A stretch of 64,000 nucleotides of DNA, taken from VRUE01 sp045805805. GTDB lineage: Bacteria > Actinomycetota > Thermoleophilia > Solirubrobacterales > 70-9. The notes beneath the pieces are model-generated. The model saw nothing but the letters and a program-made list of their open reading frames with translations. It ran no database searches and was not told the DNA's origin. The stretch covers positions 1 through 64,000 of the forward strand of contig JBJMKO010000055.1 in the NCBI GenBank assembly GCA_045805805.1. The letters are read 5' to 3'. Made by a program: the position numbers and the translations under genes. Shown here piece by piece: positions 53,976 through 61,330 of this stretch; the first letter of the stretch is position 1, and each line of letters opens with the position of its first letter.

Positions 53976-54673
53976 TCAGGGCGCTCCTCGGAGCCGGCGC
54001 CTCCGCCGCCGCAGTCCTTCACGCCGGGCCGGCGCTGGCGCCGGTGATGCCGGGCTTGGCCGCGGCCCTCGAAATACCGATCCGCCAGGAGGGCGCCGAC
54101 GGCGTTGCCCTCACCTTCGACGACGGTCCACACCCGCAGGGGACCCCGGCCGTCCTCGAGACCCTGCGCGAGCATGGCGCCACGGCCACCTTCTTCCTTG
54201 CCGGCGAGCAGGTCGAGCGCCGCCCGGCCCTGGCCGCCGAGATAGCCCTCGCCGGACACCGGGTCGAGCTGCACTGCCACCGCCACCGCAACCTGTTGCG
54301 GCTCAGCGTGCGGGAGTTCCTCGAGGACGCGGAGCGGGCTCGCGTGGCTATCGAGGAGGCGAGCGGCCAGGCGATAGCGGACTACCGCCCGCCCTACGGC
54401 ATCTTCAGCGCGGCAACGCTGCGGGCGGTGCGCCGCCGCGGCTGGCGACCGGTGCTCTGGTCGCAATGGGGGAGGGACTGGACAAGGCGTGCGACCCCCG
54501 AGTCGATCGCACGTCGCTCGAGCTCCGGCATTCGGGCCGGCGACATCCTCCTCCTCCACGACGCCGACTACTACAGCGCGCGCGGCTCCTGGATGCGGAC
54601 CGCGGCGGCGCTGCCGCTGATCCTCGCGGAGCTCGAGAGCCGCGGGCTGAAAACCGTCTCGCTGCGCCGCTGA
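53972..54673 (+). CDS. Polysaccharide deacetylase (CE4, NodB-like)
   Basis: A 233-residue NodB-homology enzyme. Motif 1 VALTFDDGPHPQGTP is near residue 47, motif 2 HRVELHCHRHRNLLR near 90 carries the metal His pair (one substituted context: ELHCHRH), and motif 3 YRPPYGIFSA near 132. A short hydrophobic N-terminus may anchor it. Start TTG 53972 overlaps the previous stop. With the aminotransferase and fused epimerase/glycosyltransferase it forms a three-gene operon for an amino-sugar glycolipid or polymer. Confidence 0.88.
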   Translation: MIRALLGAGASAAAVLHAGPALAPVMPGLAAALEIPIRQEGADGVALTFDDGPHPQGTPAVLETLREHGATATFFLAGEQVERRPALAAEIALAGHRVELHCHRHRNLLRLSVREFLEDAERARVAIEEASGQAIADYRPPYGIFSAATLRAVRRRGWRPVLWSQWGRDWTRRATPESIARRSSSGIRAGDILLLHDADYYSARGSWMRTAAALPLILAELESRGLKTVSLRR

Positions 54674-54877
54674 GAAGGCGGCGCGAGGGTCCACTGCTCG
54701 CAGCCGGCAAACGCCTCGTCGAGGCGCCTCGCCATCGTGCTCCTGGGCCGTGCCTGGTCGAAGATCTCCTTGGCCACTTGGCTCTCCGTCCTGTAGGGGG
54801 CGTTGGAGGGACTTTCGCTCCTCGGTCGGACGAAAAACGTGCACGTTGCGAAAAGAACGCGCAGAGTGGGTGTTTTT
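54674..54877. other. 204-bp gap between deacetylase and hydrolase genes
   Basis: No convincing gene. It contains a 10-bp palindrome (ACGTGCACGT, 54837-54846) and a T6 run near 54882, just inside the end of the opposing hydrolase gene. A short minus-strand frame starting near 54777 runs back into the deacetylase gene and is not supported. Confidence 0.4.
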
Positions 54878-55720
54878 TCAGTTCCCGGCGACGAAGCGTG
54901 CGATCTCGTCGGCCAGGCGCCGGGGCTGGTCGAGCGGCACGAAGGTCTTCGCGTCGGGGATCTCGACGATGCGCGCGTTCGGCGTCTCGTCGGCGAGCCG
55001 TTCGGCGTACTTCAGTGGGAAGAAACGGTCTCCCGGCGCCCAGGTGAGCAGAATCGGCAGCTCCGATTCACTCAGCTTCTCGGCCGCCTCCAGCGTGAAT
55101 CGCTTGTTCATCCCGATCGTGACCTTCTTGGCGTCCCGCTTGACGTCAGGATCGTGAAGGCCCGGTGCCATCCAGGAAGCGACCAGGTCTGCCGGGATCT
55201 TGGTTCGCGCGAACGGCTTGAAGGCGGCGCGGGCGAGCGCGCCGACCCGAAACGGCGCCGCCAGGAGGTCCATGCCGCCGGGCAGCTTGGCGATCGGCGG
55301 CATCGCCTTGAAGACTCCTGGCGGGAAATTCTCATGCGTATCGCAGTTGGTCAGCACGAGCCGGCCGATCCGCGCCGGGTGGCGGGTTACGAGAACCTGC
55401 GACATCGCGCCGCCGGAGTCGTTGCCGACGATCGTCACGTCGTTCAGGTCGAGCGCCGCGAGGAAGCTGTCGATGATCGCCGCGATCCCGGGAGGGGAGA
55501 GATCGGCATCCGGATTCATCGCGATCTGCTGCGCCCCGATCGGCCAGTCCGGCGCGATGCAGCGGCAGCGGTCGGAGAGCGCGTCGACCACCCCGTCCCA
55601 GAGGCGACCGTCGACCAGATACCCATGGACGAAGATCACCGGTTTGCCCTCACCGGCCTCGCGGTAGCGGATCGTCCCGGCGGGAAGCTCTATCTCGCGG
55701 CGCTCGTCTGACTGGGGCAT
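54878..55720 (-). CDS. Alpha/beta-hydrolase fold protein, Asp-nucleophile type, catalytic His not evident
   Basis: A 280-residue hydrolase-fold protein. The oxyanion segment is VIFVHGYLVDGRLWDG near residue 30, and the nucleophile elbow is GNDSGG with Asp101, as in haloalkane dehalogenases and epoxide hydrolases. The acid candidate is in WAPGDRFFPLKYAE. The usual C-terminal GHF/His motif is replaced by KTFVPLDQP, so the catalytic His is missing at its normal place. It could be inactive, use another His, or belong to a subgroup with altered chemistry. Isolated gene. Confidence 0.85.
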   Translation of the reverse strand: MPQSDERREIELPAGTIRYREAGEGKPVIFVHGYLVDGRLWDGVVDALSDRCRCIAPDWPIGAQQIAMNPDADLSPPGIAAIIDSFLAALDLNDVTIVGNDSGGAMSQVLVTRHPARIGRLVLTNCDTHENFPPGVFKAMPPIAKLPGGMDLLAAPFRVGALARAAFKPFARTKIPADLVASWMAPGLHDPDVKRDAKKVTIGMNKRFTLEAAEKLSESELPILLTWAPGDRFFPLKYAERLADETPNARIVEIPDAKTFVPLDQPRRLADEIARFVAGN

Positions 55721-55753
55721 TGGTGCCAGGTTAACGAGACTGGAGCGGGGTTA

Positions 55754-55906
55754 GGGGAGCCTGGCCGCCCTCCAGTCGAATTTATGTCGCACGCGAGCTT
55801 CGCTCGCTTAGCGACGAATGGTGAGCGCGGCCTTCGGCCGCGCGATAACCGGATTGCATTTCCGCCGCCTTCGGCGACATTCGCCTGGAGGGCGGCCAGG
55901 CTCCCC
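55754..55906. repeat. Palindromic element with perfect 22-bp outer arms and internal UUCG hairpins
   Basis: Outer arms 55754-55775 and 55885-55906 are exact complements. Inside, GCGCGGCC-TTCG-GGCCGCGC (55825-55844) forms an 8-bp stem with a UUCG loop, and smaller TTCG-containing hairpins flank it. It lies upstream of the hydrolase gene (minus strand). Confidence 0.8.
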
Positions 55907-56060
55907 TCTCGACACGCCTCGATATGCGGAAGCTTCCGAAACCGGGATCTCGCTTTGGAAGCTTGAAGAAGCTTCAGGCGAAGAAGAAACCGCTTCGGAT
56001 CGGGGAAGCTTCAGGCCGAAAAGCCGTTTCGGCTCGGCAAGCTCCAACCCACCCACGCCC

Positions 56061-56100
56061 TGCCGATATTGACCCCATCCTGGTGTGGTCAATATCGGCA
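56061..56100. repeat. Perfect 14-bp inverted repeat, related to the repeat inside the transporter gene
   Basis: Arms 56061-56074 and 56087-56100 (TGCCGATATTGACC and complement) with a 12-nt loop. Its core matches 50058-50093. The stretch between 55920 and 56060 is also rich in GAAGCTTC-like short repeats. Confidence 0.75.
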
Positions 56101-56135
56101 ACGCGAGTGGATCTGAAGCTTGTCCCCGCTTCGAG

Positions 56136-56287
56136 AGGCCTGGCGGGTGTGCCTCTGCGGGAATGTCGCGAAGCGGCGGAAATGCAATCCGATATCTGCG
56201 CGGGCGTAGCCCGCGCACTACATCCCGTCGCTACGCGCCATAGGCGCGGGCGACGCCAATTCCCGCAGAGGCGCGCCCGCCAGGCCT
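56136..56287. repeat. Long palindromic element with 29-bp outer arms
   Basis: Outer arms 56136-56164 and 56259-56287 pair at 27 of 29 positions. An internal 19-bp block (56173-56191) is the exact reverse complement of 55850-55868 in the neighbouring element, so the two belong to one family with differing outer arms. It ends 17 bp before the end of the GGDEF gene. Confidence 0.8.
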
Positions 56288-56303
56288 CCCCAACCGCGTC
56301 CAG

Positions 56304-57797
56304 CTATCGCTTGATCGTCTCGTCCGCCGGCTGCATTGCAGGAAGCGATACAGCCGGATGAGCGACGCGCCGCGACTCCTTCTGGGCGTACATCCGCACG
56401 TCGGCAAGCTGCATCGCGGCAGATTGGCTGTCGGCCTCGCGGGGGATCTCGGCGGCGCCCCACGATGCGGCCACCTCGACCCCCTTTTCGCTGGCCGTCA
56501 GCGCCTGTGCCGCCCTGCGCGCCACCGCGTCGAAGCGCTCCCTGGGGCAGCTCAGAAGCAGGCAGAACTCGTCGCCGCCGATCCGGTATGCGACGCCGTC
56601 GGCGCCGACCGCGTCGCGCAGGTTGGGGCCGAGGCGGGCGAGCAGCTCGTCGCCCGCGGGGTGCCCGAGGGTGTCGTTGTAGCGCTTGAAGCCGTTGAGG
56701 TCGAAGAGGTAGAGCATCGCCGGGTGTTCGGGGTCAGCGCGTTCGAAGACCGGACCGAGGTCCACCTGCATGCGGCCGCGGTTGCCGAGGCCGGTGAGCG
56801 GATCGGTCCGCACTTCCTCCAGCAGGCGCCGGTTCTCGCGGTCGCTCATCGCCAGGCGGACGATCACGGCGGTCATCGTCGCAGCCCACAGCACCGTTGA
56901 AAGACTGCTGGTGGCGTTGAAATACTGCATCGCGAAGAGCCCGACCATCACCGCGGCGAAGACGGCCGGGACGACGATCTCGCGGCGCCCGCTTCCCTTT
57001 GGCGAGGTGATCTCCGCCGCTTCGGCCGGCTGCCAGACCGCCGCGCCCAGGCAGACGGCGGCGATCAGGTAGATCGGGTCGATCCAGTTGCCTCCCGGAA
57101 GCGTCGCGTCGGTCGTCTGCAGCGTGTAGGCGACGTCGGCGATCACCAGCGCCGCAAGGCCGGCGAGGAGGAGCGACCAGGTGCGGCCTGGACGCCAGCC
57201 GGTCAGGGCGACGACGCCGACGACCAGCGCCACCATGCCGATGTCGCCGAGCGGGTAGGCGAGCGTGGTGGCCACTTCGATCGGCGACCCCGTCGCCTTC
57301 TCGGCCACGAAGTCGAAGACAAAGGCGGCGCCCAGGGCGGCGGTGCCGAGCGCGGCAATGGCACCGTCCATCCACAGGCGCCAGTTGATTTCGTGGGCAC
57401 GGGCGCGGACCAGCATTGCCAGGCCCGCGTAAGCCAGCGGGTAGAAGGCGAGGTAGCCGACGTCCGCGGGCGACGGATAGGGGGCCGACGGGTTGTTTTC
57501 AATCAAGGCGGTCCAGTAGATCTCGGCGGCGCCCCAGCAGAGGATCGCCAAGCCGATCAGAACCCAGGCCGCGTGCTCGCGCTTGTAGTCGGAAGCCCTG
57601 ATCAGGCAGGCGATTCCGGCTCCCAGGATGACCGCGTCGTAGAGGGCCCCTCCGATCGCGGAGTGAAGGCCGCTGCCGAGGCCGGCCCAGTCGTGGAGGG
57701 CAACGACCGCAGTGCCTCCCAGCAGCAGAATCGTCAGGGCACGACGCAGCGCGCGAACTCCCGGGGGGTGGGCGGTGATCGTCTCCGTGGGTTCCAC
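56304..57797 (-). CDS. Membrane-bound GGDEF diguanylate cyclase
   Basis: About 497 residues. Eight to nine hydrophobic helices fill residues 20-320, followed by a cytoplasmic GGDEF domain (about 340-490): DPLTGLGNRGRMQVDL, LFDLNGFKRYNDTLGHPAGD, and an intact active-site motif in YRIGGDEFCLLL. No RxxD inhibitory site is seen five residues before GGDEF, so product inhibition may be absent. It should make c-di-GMP, the presumed ligand of the riboswitch before the pilin gene. GTG 57797 is preferred to an upstream ATG (57914) that lies inside the divergent rpmE gene. Confidence 0.87.
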   Translation of the reverse strand: MEPTETITAHPPGVRALRRALTILLLGGTAVVALHDWAGLGSGLHSAIGGALYDAVILGAGIACLIRASDYKREHAAWVLIGLAILCWGAAEIYWTALIENNPSAPYPSPADVGYLAFYPLAYAGLAMLVRARAHEINWRLWMDGAIAALGTAALGAAFVFDFVAEKATGSPIEVATTLAYPLGDIGMVALVVGVVALTGWRPGRTWSLLLAGLAALVIADVAYTLQTTDATLPGGNWIDPIYLIAAVCLGAAVWQPAEAAEITSPKGSGRREIVVPAVFAAVMVGLFAMQYFNATSSLSTVLWAATMTAVIVRLAMSDRENRRLLEEVRTDPLTGLGNRGRMQVDLGPVFERADPEHPAMLYLFDLNGFKRYNDTLGHPAGDELLARLGPNLRDAVGADGVAYRIGGDEFCLLLSCPRERFDAVARRAAQALTASEKGVEVAASWGAAEIPREADSQSAAMQLADVRMYAQKESRRVAHPAVSLPAMQPADETIKR

Positions 57798-57876
57798 TGG
57801 GTGACTATCGGCGCCCGGAAGCGATTCCCAAACCCCTGAACGGGCAAATTGCGCGCGTGATCTAGACTGGGTGGCG

Positions 57877-58092
57877 ATGAAAACCGGAATCCACCCCGAG
57901 TACACGCTCGCCAACGTGCATTGCTCCTGCGGGAACCAGTTCTACACGCGCTCGACCGAGTCGGACCTCCACGTCGAGCTCTGCTCGGAGTGCCACCCCT
58001 TCTACACCGGCAAGCAGAAGCTCGTCGATACGGGTGGCCGGGTCGAGCGGTTCCAGCGCCGCGCGGCCAAGCACGCCAAGGCGAGCAGGTAG
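57877..58092 (+). CDS. rpmE: 50S ribosomal protein L31, zinc-binding form
   Basis: A 71-residue L31. It starts MKTGIHPEYTLANVHCSCGN and has the complete zinc site Cys16, Cys18, Cys36 and Cys39 (CSC, LCSEC), followed by HPFYTGKQKLVDTGGRVERF. This is the C+ form normally repressed or replaced under zinc starvation. It heads a conserved rpmE-yqhQ-prfA-prmC-tsaC block. Confidence 0.97.
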   Translation: MKTGIHPEYTLANVHCSCGNQFYTRSTESDLHVELCSECHPFYTGKQKLVDTGGRVERFQRRAAKHAKASR

Positions 58093-58095
58093 CCC

Positions 58096-59106
58096 GTGAG
58101 CCCAGAGGTGGGCTCACGGCGAGCGGAAGCGTCCTCCCTGAACGGGGCGGACCCGCTGCGCATGCCCGACGGCGCCCTCGTCGCCAAGCGCGACGCGCCG
58201 GTCGGCGGGCAGGCCGTGCTCGAGGGCGTGATGATGCGCGGCGTCACGGTCTGGGCAGTGGCGGTGCGCCGGCCCGACGGCGAGGTCGAGATCAGCTCCG
58301 AGTCGATCAAGCCCTGGGCGCAGCGCCACCGCCTCTGGCGCCTTCCCGTCCTGCGCGGCATCGTCGCCCTCGGTGAGTCGCTGAAGATCGGCTTCCGCGC
58401 CCTGGGCATCTCCGCCAACGCCCAGCTCGAGGAGGACGAGGACGGCGAGAGGGAGGAGATCGGTGGCTGGGTCTGGGGCCTGACGATCGCCTTCTCGATG
58501 GTCCTCGCGGTCGGCCTCTTCTTCGTCATCCCGGTCGGGCTGACCAGCCTGATCAAGGACCAGCTCGGCTCGCCCCTCCTCTTCTGGTTGGTCGAGGGGC
58601 TGCTCCGCACCGGCATCTTCATCGGCTACCTGGTGGTGATCAGCCAGCTGCGCGACCTGCGCCGTGTCTTCGAGTACCACGGGGCCGAGCACAAGACGAT
58701 CTCCTGCTACGAGGCCGAAGACGAGCTGATCCCGTCTCGGGCCAAGCTCTACTCGCGCCTGCACCCGCGCTGCGGGACCAGCTTCCTGCTGATCGTGATG
58801 GTGCTGGCGATCTTCGTCTTCGCCCCGATCGGCCTGCCGGCCTGGTACTGGCTGCTCGCCTCGCGCATCCTCGGCATTCCGTTGATCGCCGGCCTCTCCT
58901 ACGAGGTGATCAAGTGGGCCGGCAAGAACCGGCGCAAGCGCTGGGTGCGGGCGGTCATGTGGCCGGGCCTGATGCTGCAGAATCTGACCACGCGCGAGCC
59001 TGACGAAGAGCAGCTCGCGGTGGCGATCGCCTCGCTGGAGGCGGTGCTGGCGCGGGAGTCGCCTGAGGAGGCGGCGGCTGCGCAGCACATAGAGATTGTC
59101 GCTTGA
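58096..59106 (+). CDS. DUF1385 membrane protein (YqhQ family)
   Basis: A 336-residue membrane protein. The N-terminal signature VGGQAVLEGVMMRGVTVWAV is diagnostic, followed by ISSESIKPWAQRHRLWRLPV, four hydrophobic segments (about 130-160, 170-195, 225-250, 255-270), and a central EYHGAEHKTISCYEAEDELI with RLHPRCGTSFLLIVM. The family is conserved next to rpmE/prfA in many Gram-positive bacteria but its biochemical role is not established. GTG 58096 follows rpmE by 3 bp. Confidence 0.9.
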   Translation: MSPEVGSRRAEASSLNGADPLRMPDGALVAKRDAPVGGQAVLEGVMMRGVTVWAVAVRRPDGEVEISSESIKPWAQRHRLWRLPVLRGIVALGESLKIGFRALGISANAQLEEDEDGEREEIGGWVWGLTIAFSMVLAVGLFFVIPVGLTSLIKDQLGSPLLFWLVEGLLRTGIFIGYLVVISQLRDLRRVFEYHGAEHKTISCYEAEDELIPSRAKLYSRLHPRCGTSFLLIVMVLAIFVFAPIGLPAWYWLLASRILGIPLIAGLSYEVIKWAGKNRRKRWVRAVMWPGLMLQNLTTREPDEEQLAVAIASLEAVLARESPEEAAAAQHIEIVA

Positions 59107-59213
59107 CGGTTGTGGCGCGGCGGGTCCTGTCACGGATTTGGCACTACCACCCCGCTGCGGGGGCGGCTGCGCCGCCTCCTCGGGGGTGGTCCCCCAAATC
59201 CGTGCCACCCGCC
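59107..59213 (+). repeat. Dispersed palindromic element, copy 2 (3' of the DUF1385 gene)
   Basis: Similarity to copy 1 begins at the stop codon of the upstream gene. Outer arms here are CACGGATTTGG / CCAAATCCGTG, a compensated change from copy 1, while a 55-bp internal core is identical. The rest of the gap (59214-59308) holds the presumed prfA promoter; nothing else was recognised. Confidence 0.85.
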
Positions 59214-59308
59214 GCGAGGAGCCTTTGCTCGTAGCTTGTGGGGATTGAACCGTTAGGAGCCCCGCCACCCGCGCGAGAAGCGGGGTCGATTAGCTCTATG
59301 TTGTCCTC

Positions 59309-60385
59309 GTGATCGATTCTCTTGTGGAACAGATTGAGGCTCGGTTCGTCGAGCTCGAGGGGCAGATGTCAGACCCTGCGGTGATTGGGGATCGGGAGAG
59401 GTATGCCGAGGTTGGGCGGGAGTACCGGGAGCTGCAGGATGCGCATGCGCTTGGGGCTCGATACCGGACGTTGAAGGACGATTTGGAGGGGGCGCGGGAG
59501 CTGTTGGAGGAGGACGGCGACGATCCTGAGCTGCTCGAGGTCGTCGAGGAGGCGCCGGGGGAGATCGAGGCGCTCGAAGAGGAGATCAGGCTGGCTATGG
59601 TCGAACGCGACCCCAACGACTCGAAGAACGTCCTGGTCGAGATCCGCGCCGGGACCGGGGGGGACGAGGCGGCGCTCTTCGCAGGCGACCTCTACAAGAT
59701 GCTCACCCGCTATGCCGAGGAGCGCGGCTTCGCGACCGAGGCGCTGTCCCAGTCGAGTGCCGAGCAGGGCGGCTTCAAGGAGGTGACCTTCGCGATCAAG
59801 GGCGAGGGCGCCTACTCGGTCTTCAAGTACGAGGGGGGCACGCACCGCGTGCAGCGCGTGCCCGAGACCGAGTCCCAGGGTCGCATCCACACCTCGACCG
59901 CGACCGTGGCCGTGCTGCCCGAGGCCGAGGAGGTCGAGGTCGAGATCGACCAGAACGACCTGCAGATCGACGTCTACCGATCCTCGGGACCGGGTGGCCA
60001 GTCGGTCAACACGACGGACTCGGCGGTGCGGATCACCCACAAGCCGAGCGGGATCGTCGTCTCGATGCAGGATGAGAAGTCCCAGCTCCAAAACAAGGAC
60101 CGGGCGATGCGGGTGCTGCGCGCGCGCCTCTACGAGCGCGAGCTGGCCGAACAGCAGGCAAAGATCGCCTCCGAGCGCAAGGCGCAGGTGGGTAGCGGCG
60201 AGCGCTCCGAGAAGGTGCGCACCTACAACTTCCCACAGGGCCGGGTGACCGACCACAGGATCAAGCACACCTCCCACAACCTCGACGGGGTCCTCGGCGG
60301 GGAATTGACCGAGTTCACCGACGCGCTCGCGGCCGAGGAGAAGAGGCAGAGGCTCGAGGCCGCCGCGGTCGAGGGCCGTGTGTGA
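59309..60385 (+). CDS. prfA: Peptide chain release factor 1
   Basis: A 358-residue class I release factor. The GGQ motif is in SSGPGGQSVNTTDSAVRITH near residue 231, and the stop-codon recognition loop carries PET (HRVPETESQGRIHTST), the PxT form of RF1 (UAA/UAG), not the SPF of RF2. GTG 59309 starts the protein. prmC, whose product methylates the GGQ glutamine, follows. The last five codons form one arm of a long inverted repeat. Confidence 0.96.
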   Translation: MIDSLVEQIEARFVELEGQMSDPAVIGDRERYAEVGREYRELQDAHALGARYRTLKDDLEGARELLEEDGDDPELLEVVEEAPGEIEALEEEIRLAMVERDPNDSKNVLVEIRAGTGGDEAALFAGDLYKMLTRYAEERGFATEALSQSSAEQGGFKEVTFAIKGEGAYSVFKYEGGTHRVQRVPETESQGRIHTSTATVAVLPEAEEVEVEIDQNDLQIDVYRSSGPGGQSVNTTDSAVRITHKPSGIVVSMQDEKSQLQNKDRAMRVLRARLYERELAEQQAKIASERKAQVGSGERSEKVRTYNFPQGRVTDHRIKHTSHNLDGVLGGELTEFTDALAAEEKRQRLEAAAVEGRV

Positions 60386-60475
60386 CCGGCGCATATCGGC
60401 GTCCTCGGTCGCTCGCGTGCAGAGCACGCCACGCTCCCTGCGTCCTTGATCTGCTTGGTCACACACGGCCCTCGA
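60369..60475. repeat. Perfect 19-bp inverted repeat spanning the prfA stop and prmC leader
   Basis: Arm 60369-60387 contains the final prfA codons and stop; arm 60457-60475 is its exact reverse complement, 7 bp before the prmC start. The loop is 69 nt. It looks like an inverted duplication of the prfA 3' end. Confidence 0.8.
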
Positions 60476-60481
60476 GCTGAA

Positions 60482-61330
60482 GTGGTCAAAGAAGCCCTCC
60501 AGGCGGCGATCGATGCGATGAGGGCTGCTGGGGTGGAGGCCCCGCAGCTGGATGCCGAACTGCTGCTCTGCGAGGCGACGGGGTGGGATCGGGCGCATTT
60601 GGTGGCCAACCCGGAGGCCGAGATTCCGCCACCGGCGGTGCGACGGTTTGGCGAGACGGTGCGGCGGCGGCTGCGGCGTGAGCCGGTCGCCTACATCCTC
60701 GGCCGCCGAGGGTTCCGGCACATCGAGTTGGCGGTCGATCCGCGGGTCCTGATCCCCCGGCCGGAGACCGAGCTGTTGGTCGACCTTGCGCTGGAGCTGC
60801 AGCCGCACGCGATCCTCGATGTCGGTACCGGTTCGGGCGCGATCGCACTGGCGATCGCCGACGAGCTGCCCGACGCCGAAGTCGTCGCGACCGACACCTC
60901 GGCCGCGGCGCTCGAAGTCGCACGCACCAACGCCGAGCGCCTCGGCCTGTCCGAGCGGGTCGAGTTCGTCGAGGGGTCGCTGCCGCCAGGGCTGGGCGGA
61001 TTCGACCTCGTCCTCGCCAACCTGCCCTACGTGAGCGAGGCGGAGTGGGGCCGCCTCGAGCCGGAGGTCACGGAGTGGGAGCCTCGCGAGGCGCTCCTGG
61101 CCGGATCCGATGGTTTGGACGCGATTCGCAGCCTTCTCGCCGACCGCGGTCGCCATTTCAATCGCCAACCGGATGAAATGGCGACCGCGGGGCAGGGGGC
61201 TATTGCGCTGGAGGTCGGAGAGGGTCAGGCCGCGGCTGTTGGCGAGTTGCTGCGCGCGGCCGGCTTCGGCGTAGTCGAGATGCGAGTAGACCTGGCGGGG
61301 ATCGAGCGGGTCGTGGTGGGGCGGCCATGA
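60482..61330 (+). CDS. prmC: Peptide chain release factor N5-glutamine methyltransferase PrmC
   Basis: A 282-residue SAM methyltransferase that modifies the GGQ glutamine of release factors. Helical N-terminal domain, VAYILGRRGFRHIELAVDPR and LIPRPETELLVDLALELQP, then motif I LDVGTGSGAIALAIA. The catalytic NPPY motif reads NLPY (61019-61030), an unusual substitution. An in-frame palindrome (61144-61190) adds about 15 residues (RGRHFNRQPDEMATAGQ) before the conserved GAIALEVGEGQ. GTG 60482 is taken as the start; ATG 60446 is upstream in frame but lies in the inverted repeat. Overlaps tsaC (ATGA). Confidence 0.92.
   Translation: MVKEALQAAIDAMRAAGVEAPQLDAELLLCEATGWDRAHLVANPEAEIPPPAVRRFGETVRRRLRREPVAYILGRRGFRHIELAVDPRVLIPRPETELLVDLALELQPHAILDVGTGSGAIALAIADELPDAEVVATDTSAAALEVARTNAERLGLSERVEFVEGSLPPGLGGFDLVLANLPYVSEAEWGRLEPEVTEWEPREALLAGSDGLDAIRSLLADRGRHFNRQPDEMATAGQGAIALEVGEGQAAAVGELLRAAGFGVVEMRVDLAGIERVVVGRP
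61144..61190. repeat. Perfect 17-bp inverted repeat inside prmC
   Basis: Arms 61144-61160 and 61174-61190 are exact complements around a 13-nt loop. The arm resembles that of the intergenic palindrome at 27671 (15 of 18 positions over 61146-61163). Its length keeps the reading frame. Confidence 0.75.

Noticed and set aside
54571..54777. Short minus-strand gene between the deacetylase and hydrolase genes
   Set aside because: Only about 35 codons lie outside the deacetylase gene, the rest is antisense to it, and no domain is visible.
55754..56287. CRISPR array
   Set aside because: Repeats are inverted pairs of differing sequence, not regularly spaced direct repeats, and no cas genes are present.
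59107..59213. tRNA or riboswitch in the gap before prfA
   Set aside because: No cloverleaf or known aptamer core; the structure is explained by the dispersed palindrome also found at 37143.
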